A stretch of 64,000 nucleotides of DNA from Desulfovibrio sp. UCD-KL4C (lineage in GTDB: Bacteria; Desulfobacterota; Desulfovibrionia; Desulfovibrionales; Desulfovibrionaceae): contig NZ_VCNC01000001.1 in assembly GCF_006210265.1 (NCBI RefSeq), positions 382,843 to 446,842 on the forward strand, read 5' to 3'. The stretch's first letter is position 1. Each line of letters begins with the position of its first letter. A program made the translations under genes and the position numbers. This document shows, piece by piece, positions 1-8,966 of the stretch. Below the pieces are notes generated by a model that searched no databases, was not told the origin of the DNA, and worked only from the letters and a program-made list of their open reading frames with translations.

Positions 1-2147
1 TCTGCATGGCGGCGGGCGAAGGAAACTGCGGCCTGCGCTGATTCTTTCATTACATCTCCAAGCTGTCCGGTAAGGAGCAGTTTGCCCTTGCCGGGCATAG
101 CAGAGACTTCAATATGTAGAGTTGTCCCGCCCACAGGAGTCCATGCCAGACCTACAGCAACTCCAGGAGGAAGTATGTGTTCTCGTTCGTCTTCAAGATA
201 CCTTGGAATACCGAGTAGTTTTTGAAGATTCTCTTTAGTCACTTCAAACGGTCCGCTTTCGCCTTCAGCTTTTTTGCGGGCCAGTTTACGGCATACACTT
301 CCCACTTCGCGCTCAAGGTTTCTAAGACCTGCTTCGCGAGTGTATTCTTTAATAATTTTAGCCAGAACTTCATCAGTCATGGTTAGTTCATTTTCCCCGA
401 GCCCGTTTTCCTTTGCCTGACGGGAAAGAAGGTAACGGCGGGCAATTTTGACTTTTTCATGCTCTGTGTAACCGGGGAGTCTGATAACTTCCATGCGGTC
501 AAGCAAAGGACGTGGGATGGAGTCCAAAACGTTAGCTGTGCAAATGAACATTACTTTTGAAAGGTCATAAGGAACGTTTAAGTAATGGTCGGTAAAAGAG
601 TTGTTCTGTTCAGGATCGAGAACTTCAAGTAAAGCAGAAGATGGGTCGCCTCTGAAGTCTGAACCGAGTTTATCTATTTCATCCAGCATAAGAACAGGAT
701 TGCGGGTTCCGCACTGTTTCATTGCCTGAATAATGCGCCCGGGCATGGAGCCTATATAGGTTCTGCGATGGCCACGGATTTCTGCTTCATCACGCATTCC
801 GCCAAGAGACATACGGTGGAATTTGCGTTGCAAACTGCGCGCAATAGAACGACCTAGCGAAGTTTTACCAACCCCTGGAGGGCCCACAAAGCAAAGGATA
901 GGACCTTTCATTGAAGGATTCAGTTTGCGTACACTTAAATATTCAAGGATACGTTCTTTAACTTTTTCAAGATCGTAATGATCTTCATCTAATATTGTTT
1001 TAGCTTCTTTGATATCCAGGCGGTCGCGGGACTGTTTTTTCCAAGGAATCTCAGTCATCCAGTCAAGGTACGACCTGATAACGGTTGCCTCGGATGCGTC
1101 AGGGTGCATGGATTCGAGGCGGCGGAGCTGTTTTTCCGCTTCAGCGCGAACATCTTTAGGCATTTTAGCCTTTTTAATGGCCTCACGTATTTCGTCCATT
1201 TCTTCAGCTTCGTCAGCTGATTCCCCAAGTTCACCTTTGATGGCTTTAAGCTGTTCGCGTAGATAAAAATCACGTTGAGCTTTGTCCATGCCTTCTTTTG
1301 CTCTGCTCTGAATCTTGTTCTGCATGGAAGCGACTTCAACTTCCTGAGTAAGCTGAGTGTTGACCAGTGTTAATCGTTCAACTGGTTCTTCGCATTCAAG
1401 TATAGACTGGGCAATAGCGACCTTCATTCTCAGATTGGATGCTATAAGGTCTGCGAGTCTGCCCGGTTCATTTACATTATTAAGCACGCTCATAATGTCA
1501 GAGGAAGAAATTCCGCGTAGTGTAAGAATCTTTTCACTCTGCTCGCGTGATGATCTGACCAGTGCTTCCTGTTCAGAAGAAATATCGCTTACAGCCGGTT
1601 CAGGAATAGTTTCGATTTCAGCTATATGAAACGGTTCAGATCCGATAAATCTTTTTACTTTAGCTCTTGATACACCTTGCACCAACACTTTGAGCCTACC
1701 GTCAGGCATTTTGAGCATGCGCATAATCATACAAACCGTTCCGGTGGTGTAAAGATCGTCATGCTCAGGAGCTTCAATACTTTCGTCCTGCTGTGTGAGG
1801 ATCATTACGTAACGGTCACCGGTCATTGCAGCTTCAACAGCGCTTACTGATTTTTCGCGACCTACAAACAGTGGCAGAATCATGTAGTTGAATACAACTA
1901 TATCACGCACTGCCAGCACTGGCAGAGTTGTAGGAATGTTTTCCTGTGCACTTTCAGCAATATTTCCGGCTTCATCCAGCAGGTCCGCAGTGTCATGAAG
2001 AACATTTAGCGGAGAAACTGGCGGCTTGTTAAGCCCCTGATTGTTTCCGGCATCAGATAAACTCTTTGCTTTAACATTTTTTATTGGGCCGGCTTTGTTC
2101 TTTTTGCGCATCTTGAGCGGCTTAATAGGTGATTTCTTTTTTTTCAA
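1..2147 (-). CDS. lon: ATP-dependent protease Lon (3' end outside window)
   Basis: Cytoplasmic AAA+ serine protease that degrades misfolded and regulatory proteins. The reading frame runs off the window at base 1, so about 715 residues are present. Visible parts are a 60-odd residue Lys-rich then acidic N-terminal extension, the Lon substrate-binding domain (from about residue 75), a helical region, Walker A GPPGVGKTS near residue 420, Walker B LMLDEID near 485, and the beginning of the protease domain. The catalytic Ser/Lys of the protease domain would lie beyond the edge. Start: I chose TTG at 2147, which has AAGGA seven bases upstream; the ATG at 2111 in the same frame has no good ribosome binding site. 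Desulfovibrio genomes often carry more than one lon, so the paralogue cannot be stated. Confidence 0.96.
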   Translation of the reverse strand, partial: MKKKKSPIKPLKMRKKNKAGPIKNVKAKSLSDAGNNQGLNKPPVSPLNVLHDTADLLDEAGNIAESAQENIPTTLPVLAVRDIVVFNYMILPLFVGREKSVSAVEAAMTGDRYVMILTQQDESIEAPEHDDLYTTGTVCMIMRMLKMPDGRLKVLVQGVSRAKVKRFIGSEPFHIAEIETIPEPAVSDISSEQEALVRSSREQSEKILTLRGISSSDIMSVLNNVNEPGRLADLIASNLRMKVAIAQSILECEEPVERLTLVNTQLTQEVEVASMQNKIQSRAKEGMDKAQRDFYLREQLKAIKGELGESADEAEEMDEIREAIKKAKMPKDVRAEAEKQLRRLESMHPDASEATVIRSYLDWMTEIPWKKQSRDRLDIKEAKTILDEDHYDLEKVKERILEYLSVRKLNPSMKGPILCFVGPPGVGKTSLGRSIARSLQRKFHRMSLGGMRDEAEIRGHRRTYIGSMPGRIIQAMKQCGTRNPVLMLDEIDKLGSDFRGDPSSALLEVLDPEQNNSFTDHYLNVPYDLSKVMFICTANVLDSIPRPLLDRMEVIRLPGYTEHEKVKIARRYLLSRQAKENGLGENELTMTDEVLAKIIKEYTREAGLRNLEREVGSVCRKLARKKAEGESGPFEVTKENLQKLLGIPRYLEDEREHILPPGVAVGLAWTPVGGTTLHIEVSAMPGKGKLLLTGQLGDVMKESAQAAVSFARRHA

Positions 2148-2289
2148 CGGAAGATCCTTATGTCAAAGGTGGTTGTTTATTTAACAATATAATGAATAAA
2201 TCTTTTCAATCTCAGTCTTTTTAGGAATGAGTCTGGAAACATTTGTTTACATTACGAAAGCTTGGCATAAAGCTATGGCGAATATCAAT

Positions 2290-2545
2290 TCACCTTGTTT
2301 CAAATAAATCGTGCATTATGTCGTAATTAATCTCGTCACATTTAAAGTCTTTGATCTGCGCTAAAGAAGGATTGACAAGAAGTCTTTTAATCTTGTCAAT
2401 ATCTGTTTCACTGCCTTGAAATAGAATTTCAATCTTTTGCCATCTATATTTTTAACCCAGCCGTTAAAATTAAGGGACACGTCTTAATCGTTACCCATGA
2501 ACGAAAGAATATACTTTGAACCTTACCAGCACTCAGTGATAGCTC
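2290..2545 (-). pseudogene. acyP: Decayed acylphosphatase gene
   Basis: Three reading frames on the minus strand give consecutive pieces of an acylphosphatase, a small enzyme of about 90 residues that hydrolyses acyl phosphates. Around 2527-2485 one frame reads GKVQSIFFRSWV, matching the family P-loop and catalytic Arg (G-x-V-Q-G-V-x-F-R). Around 2475-2440 a second frame reads FNGWVKNIDGK (family: L-x-G-W-V-K-N, with the catalytic Asn). From about 2443 to the stop at 2290 a third frame reads IEILFQGSETDIDKI and ends DLFETR. At least two frameshifts and a lost start codon separate them, so no intact protein is possible. It sits directly behind radC in the same direction, so it was probably the last gene of that unit. 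Sequencing error is unlikely to explain several lesions in 250 bases. Confidence 0.8.
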
Positions 2546-2580
2546 CTGTTCGTCTAGTTTCCTCTGGGATTGAGGTCGAA

Positions 2581-3258
2581 TTATAATCGTCCTGATTCCA
2601 TAAAACTGTAATGCCTGTCTGCTGTAACAATAACATGATCAAGCAGACGTATATCAAGTTCCCGGCAAGCTGATTTAATTTCCATTGTTCTTGCCAAATC
2701 TTCCGGGGACGGAGAAGGGTCTCCACCGGGATGATTATGAGACAGAATTACTCCGCTTGCGTTGTGTCTGAGAGCTAGCGCAACAATTTCTCGTGGGAAA
2801 ACAGCCGTTTTATCGACAGTGCCTTTCGTAAGCTTTTCCCAGCATATCACTTTATTCCCGTTGTTGACCAGTGCTACCCAGAATTGTTCAACTTCCAAAT
2901 TACCTATTCGTGCTATGGCTGCTCTTGAAACAGCATCTGGAGATGAAAGGGCATCTTGCACATACATCGGTTCTTCGGCCATTCTTGTCCAGAATTCACG
3001 AAGAAGTTTAAAATAAGTTAAAACTCCCGGGCCGATTCCAGTAATTTTTTTCAGTCTTTCGTCAGAGCCTTTAAAAACTCCACCCAGTGTTTCAAATTCT
3101 GCCAGCAGATCTTTGGCTATGGGTTTTGTATCTTGCCTTGGAAGCACCTGCCCGAGCATAAGCTCTAGGATTTCATAGTCCGCCAAATTTTGAGAGTTAT
3201 TGCAAAGACGCTCTTTTAGTCTTTGGCGGTGTCCATGGTAGTGCGGTTTGTCATTCAT
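2581..3258 (-). CDS. radC: RadC-like JAB/MPN-domain protein
   Basis: Protein of the RadC (UPF0758) family, 225 residues from the chosen start. The N-terminal part (HGHRQRLKERL..., a helix-hairpin-helix-like region with LMLGQVLPRQDTKPIAKDLL) is followed by the JAB metalloprotease-type domain with the metal motif HNHPGGDPSPSPEDL near residue 175. The original link with DNA repair is not supported by later work on the family, and its biochemical role is unsettled. Start: ATG at 3258 gives MNDKPHYHGHR, the usual beginning in relatives; a TTG at 3285 would add nine residues. Neither has a strong ribosome binding site. The acyP remnant follows 35 bases downstream. Confidence 0.93.
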   Translation of the reverse strand: MNDKPHYHGHRQRLKERLCNNSQNLADYEILELMLGQVLPRQDTKPIAKDLLAEFETLGGVFKGSDERLKKITGIGPGVLTYFKLLREFWTRMAEEPMYVQDALSSPDAVSRAAIARIGNLEVEQFWVALVNNGNKVICWEKLTKGTVDKTAVFPREIVALALRHNASGVILSHNHPGGDPSPSPEDLARTMEIKSACRELDIRLLDHVIVTADRHYSFMESGRL

Positions 3259-3542
3259 AAATAAATAGTAAGTCTGCTTTGGCAAGTCTTATAGTTAAAA
3301 AGTCGTCAAAATGAGTCAAAATAATCGAAAAAGATGTAAAAAAAAGATAAAATTAATGTTTTTTACGTCAATATACATGAGTATGAGATAAACTGGATGT
3401 CACGGCAAATCAACCTATGCGTGTATGGATTTGATCATATTTTGATTAAAAATCACTGTTTGGGTTAAAAAAAAGTTTTCAAGTTTAAAAAAAGGGGAGT
3501 TTGTTCAGAAAGATTAAAGACTCAGAATAGAAAAGATAAGGG

Positions 3543-4529
3543 TTATCTTCTACGATTTGATTGAGGTACTGCAAAAAGACTTGTTAGTGCGGCAACAAAA
3601 AGTTCGAGAGCCTGCTCCGGCCTCCGGCTTCCTGTTTTAATTCCGATTTCAGCTTCAAGGACGATGTCGAAAATCTTAGCGATGCGTGCAGGTCCTAACC
3701 GCTGTGCTAAAGCTTTTTTTTGTTTTTTAACAAATGGAGGTAATCCTACGGATGATTCTTCCCCGTGCAACATCATCCATAAATTTCGTGCTTCGCGAGT
3801 GAGGGACGCTGTAAGCATAAAGATCATGGAATCTTTTTCCATATGATTTGTAAGAACTCTCCGCCAAATTTCTATAGTATCTCCGCCTTGCGACATGGAA
3901 TTCATGAATTCGAAAAAATTCATGTCTTCTGAAAAAGCAATCATGTCTAAATGGCCCATGAGTAGCTTTTTTTCAGGGCCGGTAGCTAGTTCAAGTTTAT
4001 CTAGTTCGAGCTTTGCTGCTCTGGCGTCTTTAGGCAGGGCTTTAGTTAAAGCCTGCTTAACGCTGTTGTCCATAAGGATTGAGGTGCGTGCTGACCATTG
4101 ATTTATAAAACCTGTGATTGATTTTTCATCAAGTCCTGCGGATTGCCATACCCAGTTCTGTTTTTCTGCGTATTTCCAGCATTTCTGTTTTTTTAGAACA
4201 GCTGGGATAGGTGCACTTTTCTTAGTCCATGCGCCTTCTAAGCATAGAAATAAAAAAGACGAGTCGGAAAGAGCTGATAAGGCCTTATCAAGTACTTTCC
4301 AAGTGGCGACTTTTAGAGTGTGGGCACGGCGTAATATGATCGCTTTGCTGGAACCGAAAAGAGTTTGGAGGGTCAGATCGTCCCAGAATGTGGACGGAAG
4401 TTCGTCGTCAGCCCAGTATACTTTTTTTTCAAAATCAGAAGCATTGTTGCTATCAAGAATTTCGGCAATGCGGCCATGGAGCAGCTCCGCATCAGGGCAG
4501 GTGAGAAAAATGTATCCCGGTCTGGACAT
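3543..4529 (-). CDS. holA: DNA polymerase III delta subunit
   Basis: Delta subunit of the clamp loader, which opens the sliding clamp during replication. At 328 residues it is of family length. It begins MSRPGYIFLTCPDAELL and has the delta-type layout: an AAA+-like N-terminal domain without a working Walker A motif (DDLTLQTLFGSSKAIILRRA), a linker domain (EKSITGFINQWSARTSILMD), and a helical C-terminal collar domain from about residue 210 (FFEFMNSMSQGG). It lies downstream of lptE and leuS; the order leuS-lptE-holA is conserved from E. coli, which supports the call. An AGGA ribosome binding site precedes the ATG at 4529. Confidence 0.93.
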   Translation of the reverse strand: MSRPGYIFLTCPDAELLHGRIAEILDSNNASDFEKKVYWADDELPSTFWDDLTLQTLFGSSKAIILRRAHTLKVATWKVLDKALSALSDSSFLFLCLEGAWTKKSAPIPAVLKKQKCWKYAEKQNWVWQSAGLDEKSITGFINQWSARTSILMDNSVKQALTKALPKDARAAKLELDKLELATGPEKKLLMGHLDMIAFSEDMNFFEFMNSMSQGGDTIEIWRRVLTNHMEKDSMIFMLTASLTREARNLWMMLHGEESSVGLPPFVKKQKKALAQRLGPARIAKIFDIVLEAEIGIKTGSRRPEQALELFVAALTSLFAVPQSNRRR

Positions 4530-4619
4530 GTTTATCCTGCTTGAGTTTTTGCTTCTTATTAACGGGGAATTGATTCTAAATCAGATTGCATTAGTCTTGA
4601 AAATCAACCGCTATTTTAG

Positions 4620-4653
4620 TGCATTCGTGCATAATATTTTATGCACGAATGCA
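4620..4653. repeat. Perfect 15-bp inverted repeat between lptE and holA
   Basis: The arm TGCATTCGTGCATAA (4620-4634) is followed by the four-base loop TATT and the exact reverse complement (4639-4653). It lies 26 bases after the lptE stop and 91 bases before holA. There is no T-run on either side, so it is not a canonical intrinsic terminator. It could be an RNA hairpin that limits read-through or protects the lptE message 3' end, or a dyad operator. Its function is not determined. Confidence 0.75.
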
Positions 4654-4678
4654 TCGCTTTTCAGGAAAATTGATTTTC

Positions 4679-5185
4679 TTAGTAAGCCTGATTCATGCGG
4701 TCAACAAGTCTGCGTATCATGAGTTCAACAACCAGCTTGTTTGTAGCATCTTCTTGCCCTGAAAAATATGATTCAGTTACACTCACAGTCCCTGAATTCC
4801 AGATTGTATGACCGTCTGCGGCATCTGTTATACGCATCTGAACTCTTAGAGTTGCATCATATTTTAGTGTAGTATCATCATCACCAAGTACGCGGCTGCC
4901 GTTTGAAAAACTTACGATTCTGATTTTGAAAAGAGCGTCTGCTTGTGGTTTATTAACCCATGTAAGTTGTCCGCGACGTGTGATCTCATCTCTTAGTCTT
5001 GATCTGATATCAGGTTCCAGCCAGCGTTCAAGTGTAGGGTTGGATACTTCGGCAATAGCGACTTTTCTAAACTGCTCAGGGAGTTTGTTCGGTTCGCTTG
5101 CAGAATTTTGATAACCGCATCCGCTGACGATGAAAACGAGACATAGAAGTAATAAGAGTCGTTTTACGTGGTTAATGGCGATCAT
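4679..5185 (-). CDS. lptE: LPS-assembly lipoprotein LptE
   Basis: Outer-membrane lipoprotein that plugs the LptD barrel and helps deliver lipopolysaccharide to the cell surface. Its 168 residues begin with a signal peptide rich in Leu (about 8-21) ending in the lipobox VSGC, so Cys23 would be the lipidated residue, followed by GYQNSAS. The rest is LptE-like (LERWLEPDIRSRLRDEI near 55-70, then beta-strand segments DATLRVQMRITD). Position between leuS and holA matches E. coli and supports the assignment, since LptE sequences diverge quickly. An intrinsic terminator separates it from leuS, so it may have its own promoter or depend on read-through. Confidence 0.9.
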   Translation of the reverse strand: MIAINHVKRLLLLLCLVFIVSGCGYQNSASEPNKLPEQFRKVAIAEVSNPTLERWLEPDIRSRLRDEITRRGQLTWVNKPQADALFKIRIVSFSNGSRVLGDDDTTLKYDATLRVQMRITDAADGHTIWNSGTVSVTESYFSGQEDATNKLVVELMIRRLVDRMNQAY

Positions 5186-5230
5186 TCTGAAGAGTCCCTG
5201 TTAGCCGCGTTTTGCGGGTTGCTGTTAATA

Positions 5231-5262
5231 TTGAAAAAGCGGAGCGACATAAGCCGCTCCGC
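5231..5262 (-). terminator. Intrinsic terminator after leuS
   Basis: Stem GCGGAGCG (5239-5246) pairs with CGCTCCGC (5255-5262) around an 8-base loop. On the minus strand it is followed by TTTTTCAATA. It begins eight bases after the leuS stop codon. Confidence 0.85.
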
Positions 5263-5270
5263 AATAATGT

Positions 5271-7769
5271 CTAATTGGCAACGATGTTGACCAGTTTACC
5301 CGGAACAACGATCACTTTTCTAACTGTCTTGCCTTCAATGTTTTTAACAACATTTTCATGAGCAAGAGCTTCTTTTTCAATTTCGTCTTTCGAGGCAGAT
5401 GACGGAACAGATAGTTTTGCTCTCATTTTTCCGTTTACCTGAACGATAATGAGCAGTTCGTCAGTGACAAGTGCTGATTCATCATATTCAGGCCATGCAG
5501 CCGCGACAATTGATCCTTCATACCCCATAATCCCCCAAAGCTCTTCGCAGAGGTGAGGAGTGATTGGAGCAAGAACAGTCAGCACTGTGCTGAAAGCTGA
5601 AGACAAAGCAAATTTACCGCCGTCACTTTTAAGAAGAGTATCCTTAAGAGAATACATTTCATTGACCAGTTCCATTGTCGCTGCAATTACCGTGTTGAAC
5701 TGGAATTTATTTTCCATGTCACGGTTTGCGCGGCTGACTGTTTCGTGTTCTTTACGGCGCAGATTCTTAGCTTCGGATGGAAGAGTGATTCCGTTTGGTG
5801 AAGCACATGGTCCTACAGGAGATATTGAACCTTCAAGTTCTTCAGCGAGTCGCCAGATTCTGTTAAGGAAGCGGGAAGCTCCTTCTAGTCCCTGATCACT
5901 CCACTCGAGGTCTTTTTCCGGTGGAGAAGCAAACAAAATAAAGAGTCTTGTTGCATCTGCACCGTATTTTGCAATCATGGCATTAGGGTCTACAACGTTG
6001 CCTTTAGATTTTGACATCTTAGCACCGTCTTTGAGGACCATTCCTTGAGTAAGCAGGTTTGCAAAAGGTTCATCAAGACCTGTGTAACCTTCGTCACGCA
6101 GTGCTTTGGTGAAGAATCTTGCATAAAGCAGATGTAAAATCGCATGCTCAATTCCGCCGATATACTGATCAACAGGAAGCCAGTAATCCAGAGCATCACG
6201 ATTGAAAGCTCCGTCTTCTTTGCGTGCGTCAGTGTAGCGCAGGAAATACCATGAAGATTCAACAAAAGTATCCATCGTGTCGGTTTCCCGCTTAGCAGGT
6301 TTTCCACACTTAGGACAGGTTGTATTGATAAAAGAATCCATCTGCGGAAGCGGTGAACGACCATCTTCGTTCATAATTGCATCTTCAGGCAGCACGATGG
6401 GGAGATCTTTTTCTGGAACAGGCACAATTCCACACTCATCACAGTAAATAACAGGAATAGGAGACCCCCAGAATCTCTGGCGGGAAATATTCCAGTCACG
6501 CAGGCGATAGTTAATGGATTTTTTACCTTTACCACTTTTGCCTAAGTATTCAACAATTGCGCCTTTTGCATCTACGTTAGGCATATTGTCGAATTCACCG
6601 GAATTTATCAGTCTTCCGGGAGAAGTGAAGGCTCCAGTCATGCCCTCAAGGGATAAAGTTTCACCTTCTGGCTGAATTACAATCTGCATTGGCAGATTGT
6701 ATTTTTTAGCAAAATCAAAATCGCGCTGATCATGTGCAGGAACAGCCATTACAGCACCGGTTCCGTATCCCATGAGTACAAAGTTTGCCACGTAGATGGG
6801 CATCTTTGCACCGTTAAGCGGATTGATGCAGTATGAACCTGTGAATACTCCTTCTTTTTCAAGGTCATCACCGGAACGGACAATGCGGTCCATGTTAGAA
6901 ACTTTTGCGACGAACTCACGGACTTTATCAGCTTCCGGCTTGCCTGCAATAAGCTTTTCCACCATAGGGTGTTCAGCTGCAAGAGACATGAAAGTCGCAC
7001 CGTAAAGAGTATCAGGACGGGTGGTGAAAACACTGATTGTATCACTTGTTTCGGCAACTTCAAAATCAAGTTCAGCACCGATACTTTTACCTATCCAGTT
7101 ACGTTGCATGGTCAGAACTCTTTCAGGCCATCCGCCTTCAAGCTTGTTTAAGCTTTCAAGGAGTTCTTCTGCGTAATCAGTGATGCGCATGAACCATTGA
7201 GAAAGTTCTTTCTGTTCAACCTGAGTATCACAACGCCAGCAAAGACCGTCTTCAACCTGTTCGTTTGCGAGAACTGTATTACAGGTTTCACACCAGTTAA
7301 CTGGAGATTTTTTGCGGTAGATTAAATCTTTTTTCAGGAAATCGAGGAAAAACTGCTGTTCCCATTTGTAATATCCTGGGTGACAGGTAGCCATTTCACG
7401 TCTCCAATCATAGGAGTAACCGAGGCGTGAAAGCTGTGTACGCATGTCATCTATATTGGCATAGGTCCATTCAGCAGGATGAGTTTTATTTTTGATCGCA
7501 GCATTTTCAGCAGGCAGGCCGAAAGCATCCCAACCCATGGGATGAAGGACATTGAATCCTTTCATTCTTTTGTAACGGGCAACTACATCAGATATTGAGT
7601 AGTTACGCACGTGTCCCATGTGGATTTTGCCGGATGGATACGGAAACATCTCTAATACATAATACTTGGGGCAAGATGTATCTGTTTCTACATGGAAGGC
7701 TCCTGTATCTGTCCAAGCCTTCTGCCATTTTTTTTCAATTATTTCTGGGTTGTATTTTCCGAAGCCCAT
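5271..7769 (-). CDS. leuS: Leucyl-tRNA synthetase
   Basis: Class I aminoacyl-tRNA synthetase that charges tRNA-Leu in the cytoplasm. It is 832 residues, close to the bacterial norm. The HIGH signature appears as HMGH in [19 protein letters not shown] near residue 45, the connective/editing domain follows ([15 protein letters not shown] and the [14 protein letters not shown] segment), a zinc-binding-like pair of CxxC motifs is present (CDECG, CPKCG), and KMSKSKGN lies near residue 595. The anticodon-binding and C-terminal domains are intact. AAGGA seven bases before ATG 7769 fixes the start. It is upstream of lptE and holA, with an intrinsic terminator just after the stop. Confidence 0.98.
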   Translation of the reverse strand: MGFGKYNPEIIEKKWQKAWTDTGAFHVETDTSCPKYYVLEMFPYPSGKIHMGHVRNYSISDVVARYKRMKGFNVLHPMGWDAFGLPAENAAIKNKTHPAEWTYANIDDMRTQLSRLGYSYDWRREMATCHPGYYKWEQQFFLDFLKKDLIYRKKSPVNWCETCNTVLANEQVEDGLCWRCDTQVEQKELSQWFMRITDYAEELLESLNKLEGGWPERVLTMQRNWIGKSIGAELDFEVAETSDTISVFTTRPDTLYGATFMSLAAEHPMVEKLIAGKPEADKVREFVAKVSNMDRIVRSGDDLEKEGVFTGSYCINPLNGAKMPIYVANFVLMGYGTGAVMAVPAHDQRDFDFAKKYNLPMQIVIQPEGETLSLEGMTGAFTSPGRLINSGEFDNMPNVDAKGAIVEYLGKSGKGKKSINYRLRDWNISRQRFWGSPIPVIYCDECGIVPVPEKDLPIVLPEDAIMNEDGRSPLPQMDSFINTTCPKCGKPAKRETDTMDTFVESSWYFLRYTDARKEDGAFNRDALDYWLPVDQYIGGIEHAILHLLYARFFTKALRDEGYTGLDEPFANLLTQGMVLKDGAKMSKSKGNVVDPNAMIAKYGADATRLFILFASPPEKDLEWSDQGLEGASRFLNRIWRLAEELEGSISPVGPCASPNGITLPSEAKNLRRKEHETVSRANRDMENKFQFNTVIAATMELVNEMYSLKDTLLKSDGGKFALSSAFSTVLTVLAPITPHLCEELWGIMGYEGSIVAAAWPEYDESALVTDELLIIVQVNGKMRAKLSVPSSASKDEIEKEALAHENVVKNIEGKTVRKVIVVPGKLVNIVAN

Positions 7770-7840
7770 TGTAAGATCCTTGCTTTTACTTTTTATGAGA
7801 GCGGAAAAGTGACATGCTCCCGATGAAAGGATAATTGTAA

Positions 7841-8302
7841 TTAGAATTTTTTAGTAATTGGGAATTTTCCGCTATCTACATCGCGGGCAACAGCGTCGAG
7901 AATTCCGTTGATGAAATTGCGTGAATTATCATCACCGAATTTTTTAGCAAGCTCGATCCCTTCGTTGATACCTACTTTAAGGGGAATATCCGCCTTGTAA
8001 AGCAGTTCATATACGGAGAGTCTGAGGATCGCTAGTTCTGCTTTGGCTATGCGCTCGATTTTCCAATGTTTAGAATACTTGGTGATGATTTCATCCAACT
8101 CTTCGAGTTTATTCCAAATGCTGAGCAGGAGTTCACGAGCATACAAGATGAGATCTTCATCTGTTTCTCTGGTAACTGCGGGGCTCTGATTATATATACG
8201 TTCACATGTCCATCCTCCGTGAGGGGGGACAAAACTGATGCCGTAAAGAACTTGGAAAGCTAATATACGGCCTTTTCTGCGTAAACCTTTTGTCTGGGAC
8301 AT
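7841..8302 (-). CDS. nusB: Transcription antitermination factor NusB
   Basis: All-helical RNA-binding protein that, with NusE/S10, joins boxA RNA in rRNA antitermination complexes. It has 153 residues. The N-terminal [17 protein letters not shown] and the C-terminal [48 protein letters not shown] blocks are family hallmarks, each quoted region being near residues 10-26 and 88-135. It follows ribH, as in many bacteria where ribH-nusB is a conserved pair, though here a hairpin terminator lies between them. Confidence 0.95.
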   Translation of the reverse strand: MSQTKGLRRKGRILAFQVLYGISFVPPHGGWTCERIYNQSPAVTRETDEDLILYARELLLSIWNKLEELDEIITKYSKHWKIERIAKAELAILRLSVYELLYKADIPLKVGINEGIELAKKFGDDNSRNFINGILDAVARDVDSGKFPITKKF

Positions 8303-8369
8303 CTGACTTTATAATCCTGTTGGTTCGGGCGCACTTGCGCCGTATCCGTACGATACAATTAAATTGTTT

Positions 8370-8424
8370 TTAAAACAACACAACGGGCAATCGGGCTCCG
8401 ATTTAAACCGGAGTCCGGCTGCCC
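8370..8424 (-). terminator. Hairpin terminator between ribH and nusB
   Basis: The segment 8385-8400 (GGGCAATCGGGCTCCG) pairs with 8409-8424 (CGGAGTCCGGCTGCCC), with two or three mismatched or wobble positions and an 8-base loop. On the minus strand it is followed by GTTGTGTTGTTTTAAAAAC, an imperfect T-rich tract. It probably reduces read-through from the riboflavin genes into nusB. Confidence 0.6.
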
Positions 8425-8484
8425 ATGTAATAATTACTAAATAAAACAGCCTGATATGGGCTGAGTTGTTTCAGAATACGTTGC

Positions 8485-8955
8485 TTAGATCTGCTCAAGA
8501 ACTCTGATAGTTTCAAGCATAGCAGAAGCAGCTTCAACACCTTTGTTTCCACCTTTAGAGCCGGCACGTTCAATAGCCTGTTCAAGGGTGTCGCAGGTGA
8601 GTACTCCGAATCCGATTGGCAGATTATTATCAAGGCTGACCTGAGCAACTCCCTTAGCGCATTCATTTGAAACGAAGTCAAAGTGAGGTGTAGCTCCGCG
8701 AATTACAGTACCAAGGCAGACGATTCCGTTGAATGTTTTGGTTTCTGCAACTTTTTTGGTAACTACTGGAAGCTCAAAAGCTCCAGGAACTTTGATCAAA
8801 GTGATATTTTCTTTGCTGCAACCGTGACGTACTAAGTAGTCAACAGCTCCGCCAATTAGTCTATCAACAATAAAATCATTGAAACGTCCGGCAATCAAAG
8901 CAATCTTGAGATTTTTGGCGTCAAGCTGACCTTCGATAGTATTGATATGGTGCAT
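8485..8955 (-). CDS. ribH: 6,7-dimethyl-8-ribityllumazine synthase
   Basis: Penultimate enzyme of riboflavin synthesis: it condenses 5-amino-6-ribitylaminouracil with 3,4-dihydroxy-2-butanone 4-phosphate. It forms large oligomers in the cytoplasm. The 156 residues include the substrate-binding blocks [20 protein letters not shown] (near 22-41), [11 protein letters not shown] (near 55-65), [16 protein letters not shown] (near 80-95) and the catalytic His in TPHFD. GGAG precedes ATG 8955. It lies 11 bases after ribBA in the same operon. Confidence 0.97.
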   Translation of the reverse strand: MHHINTIEGQLDAKNLKIALIAGRFNDFIVDRLIGGAVDYLVRHGCSKENITLIKVPGAFELPVVTKKVAETKTFNGIVCLGTVIRGATPHFDFVSNECAKGVAQVSLDNNLPIGFGVLTCDTLEQAIERAGSKGGNKGVEAASAMLETIRVLEQI

Positions 8956-8966
8956 GTCTGTCTCCG

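Noticed and set aside
2523-2726. Open frame of 67 codons on the minus strand overlapping the end of radC
   Set aside because: It is an off-frame reading of radC that runs into the acyP remnant; no ribosome binding site and no family similarity.
4114-4722. 202-codon plus-strand frame opposite holA
   Set aside because: It is antisense to a well-supported gene and has no family features; typical shadow frame.
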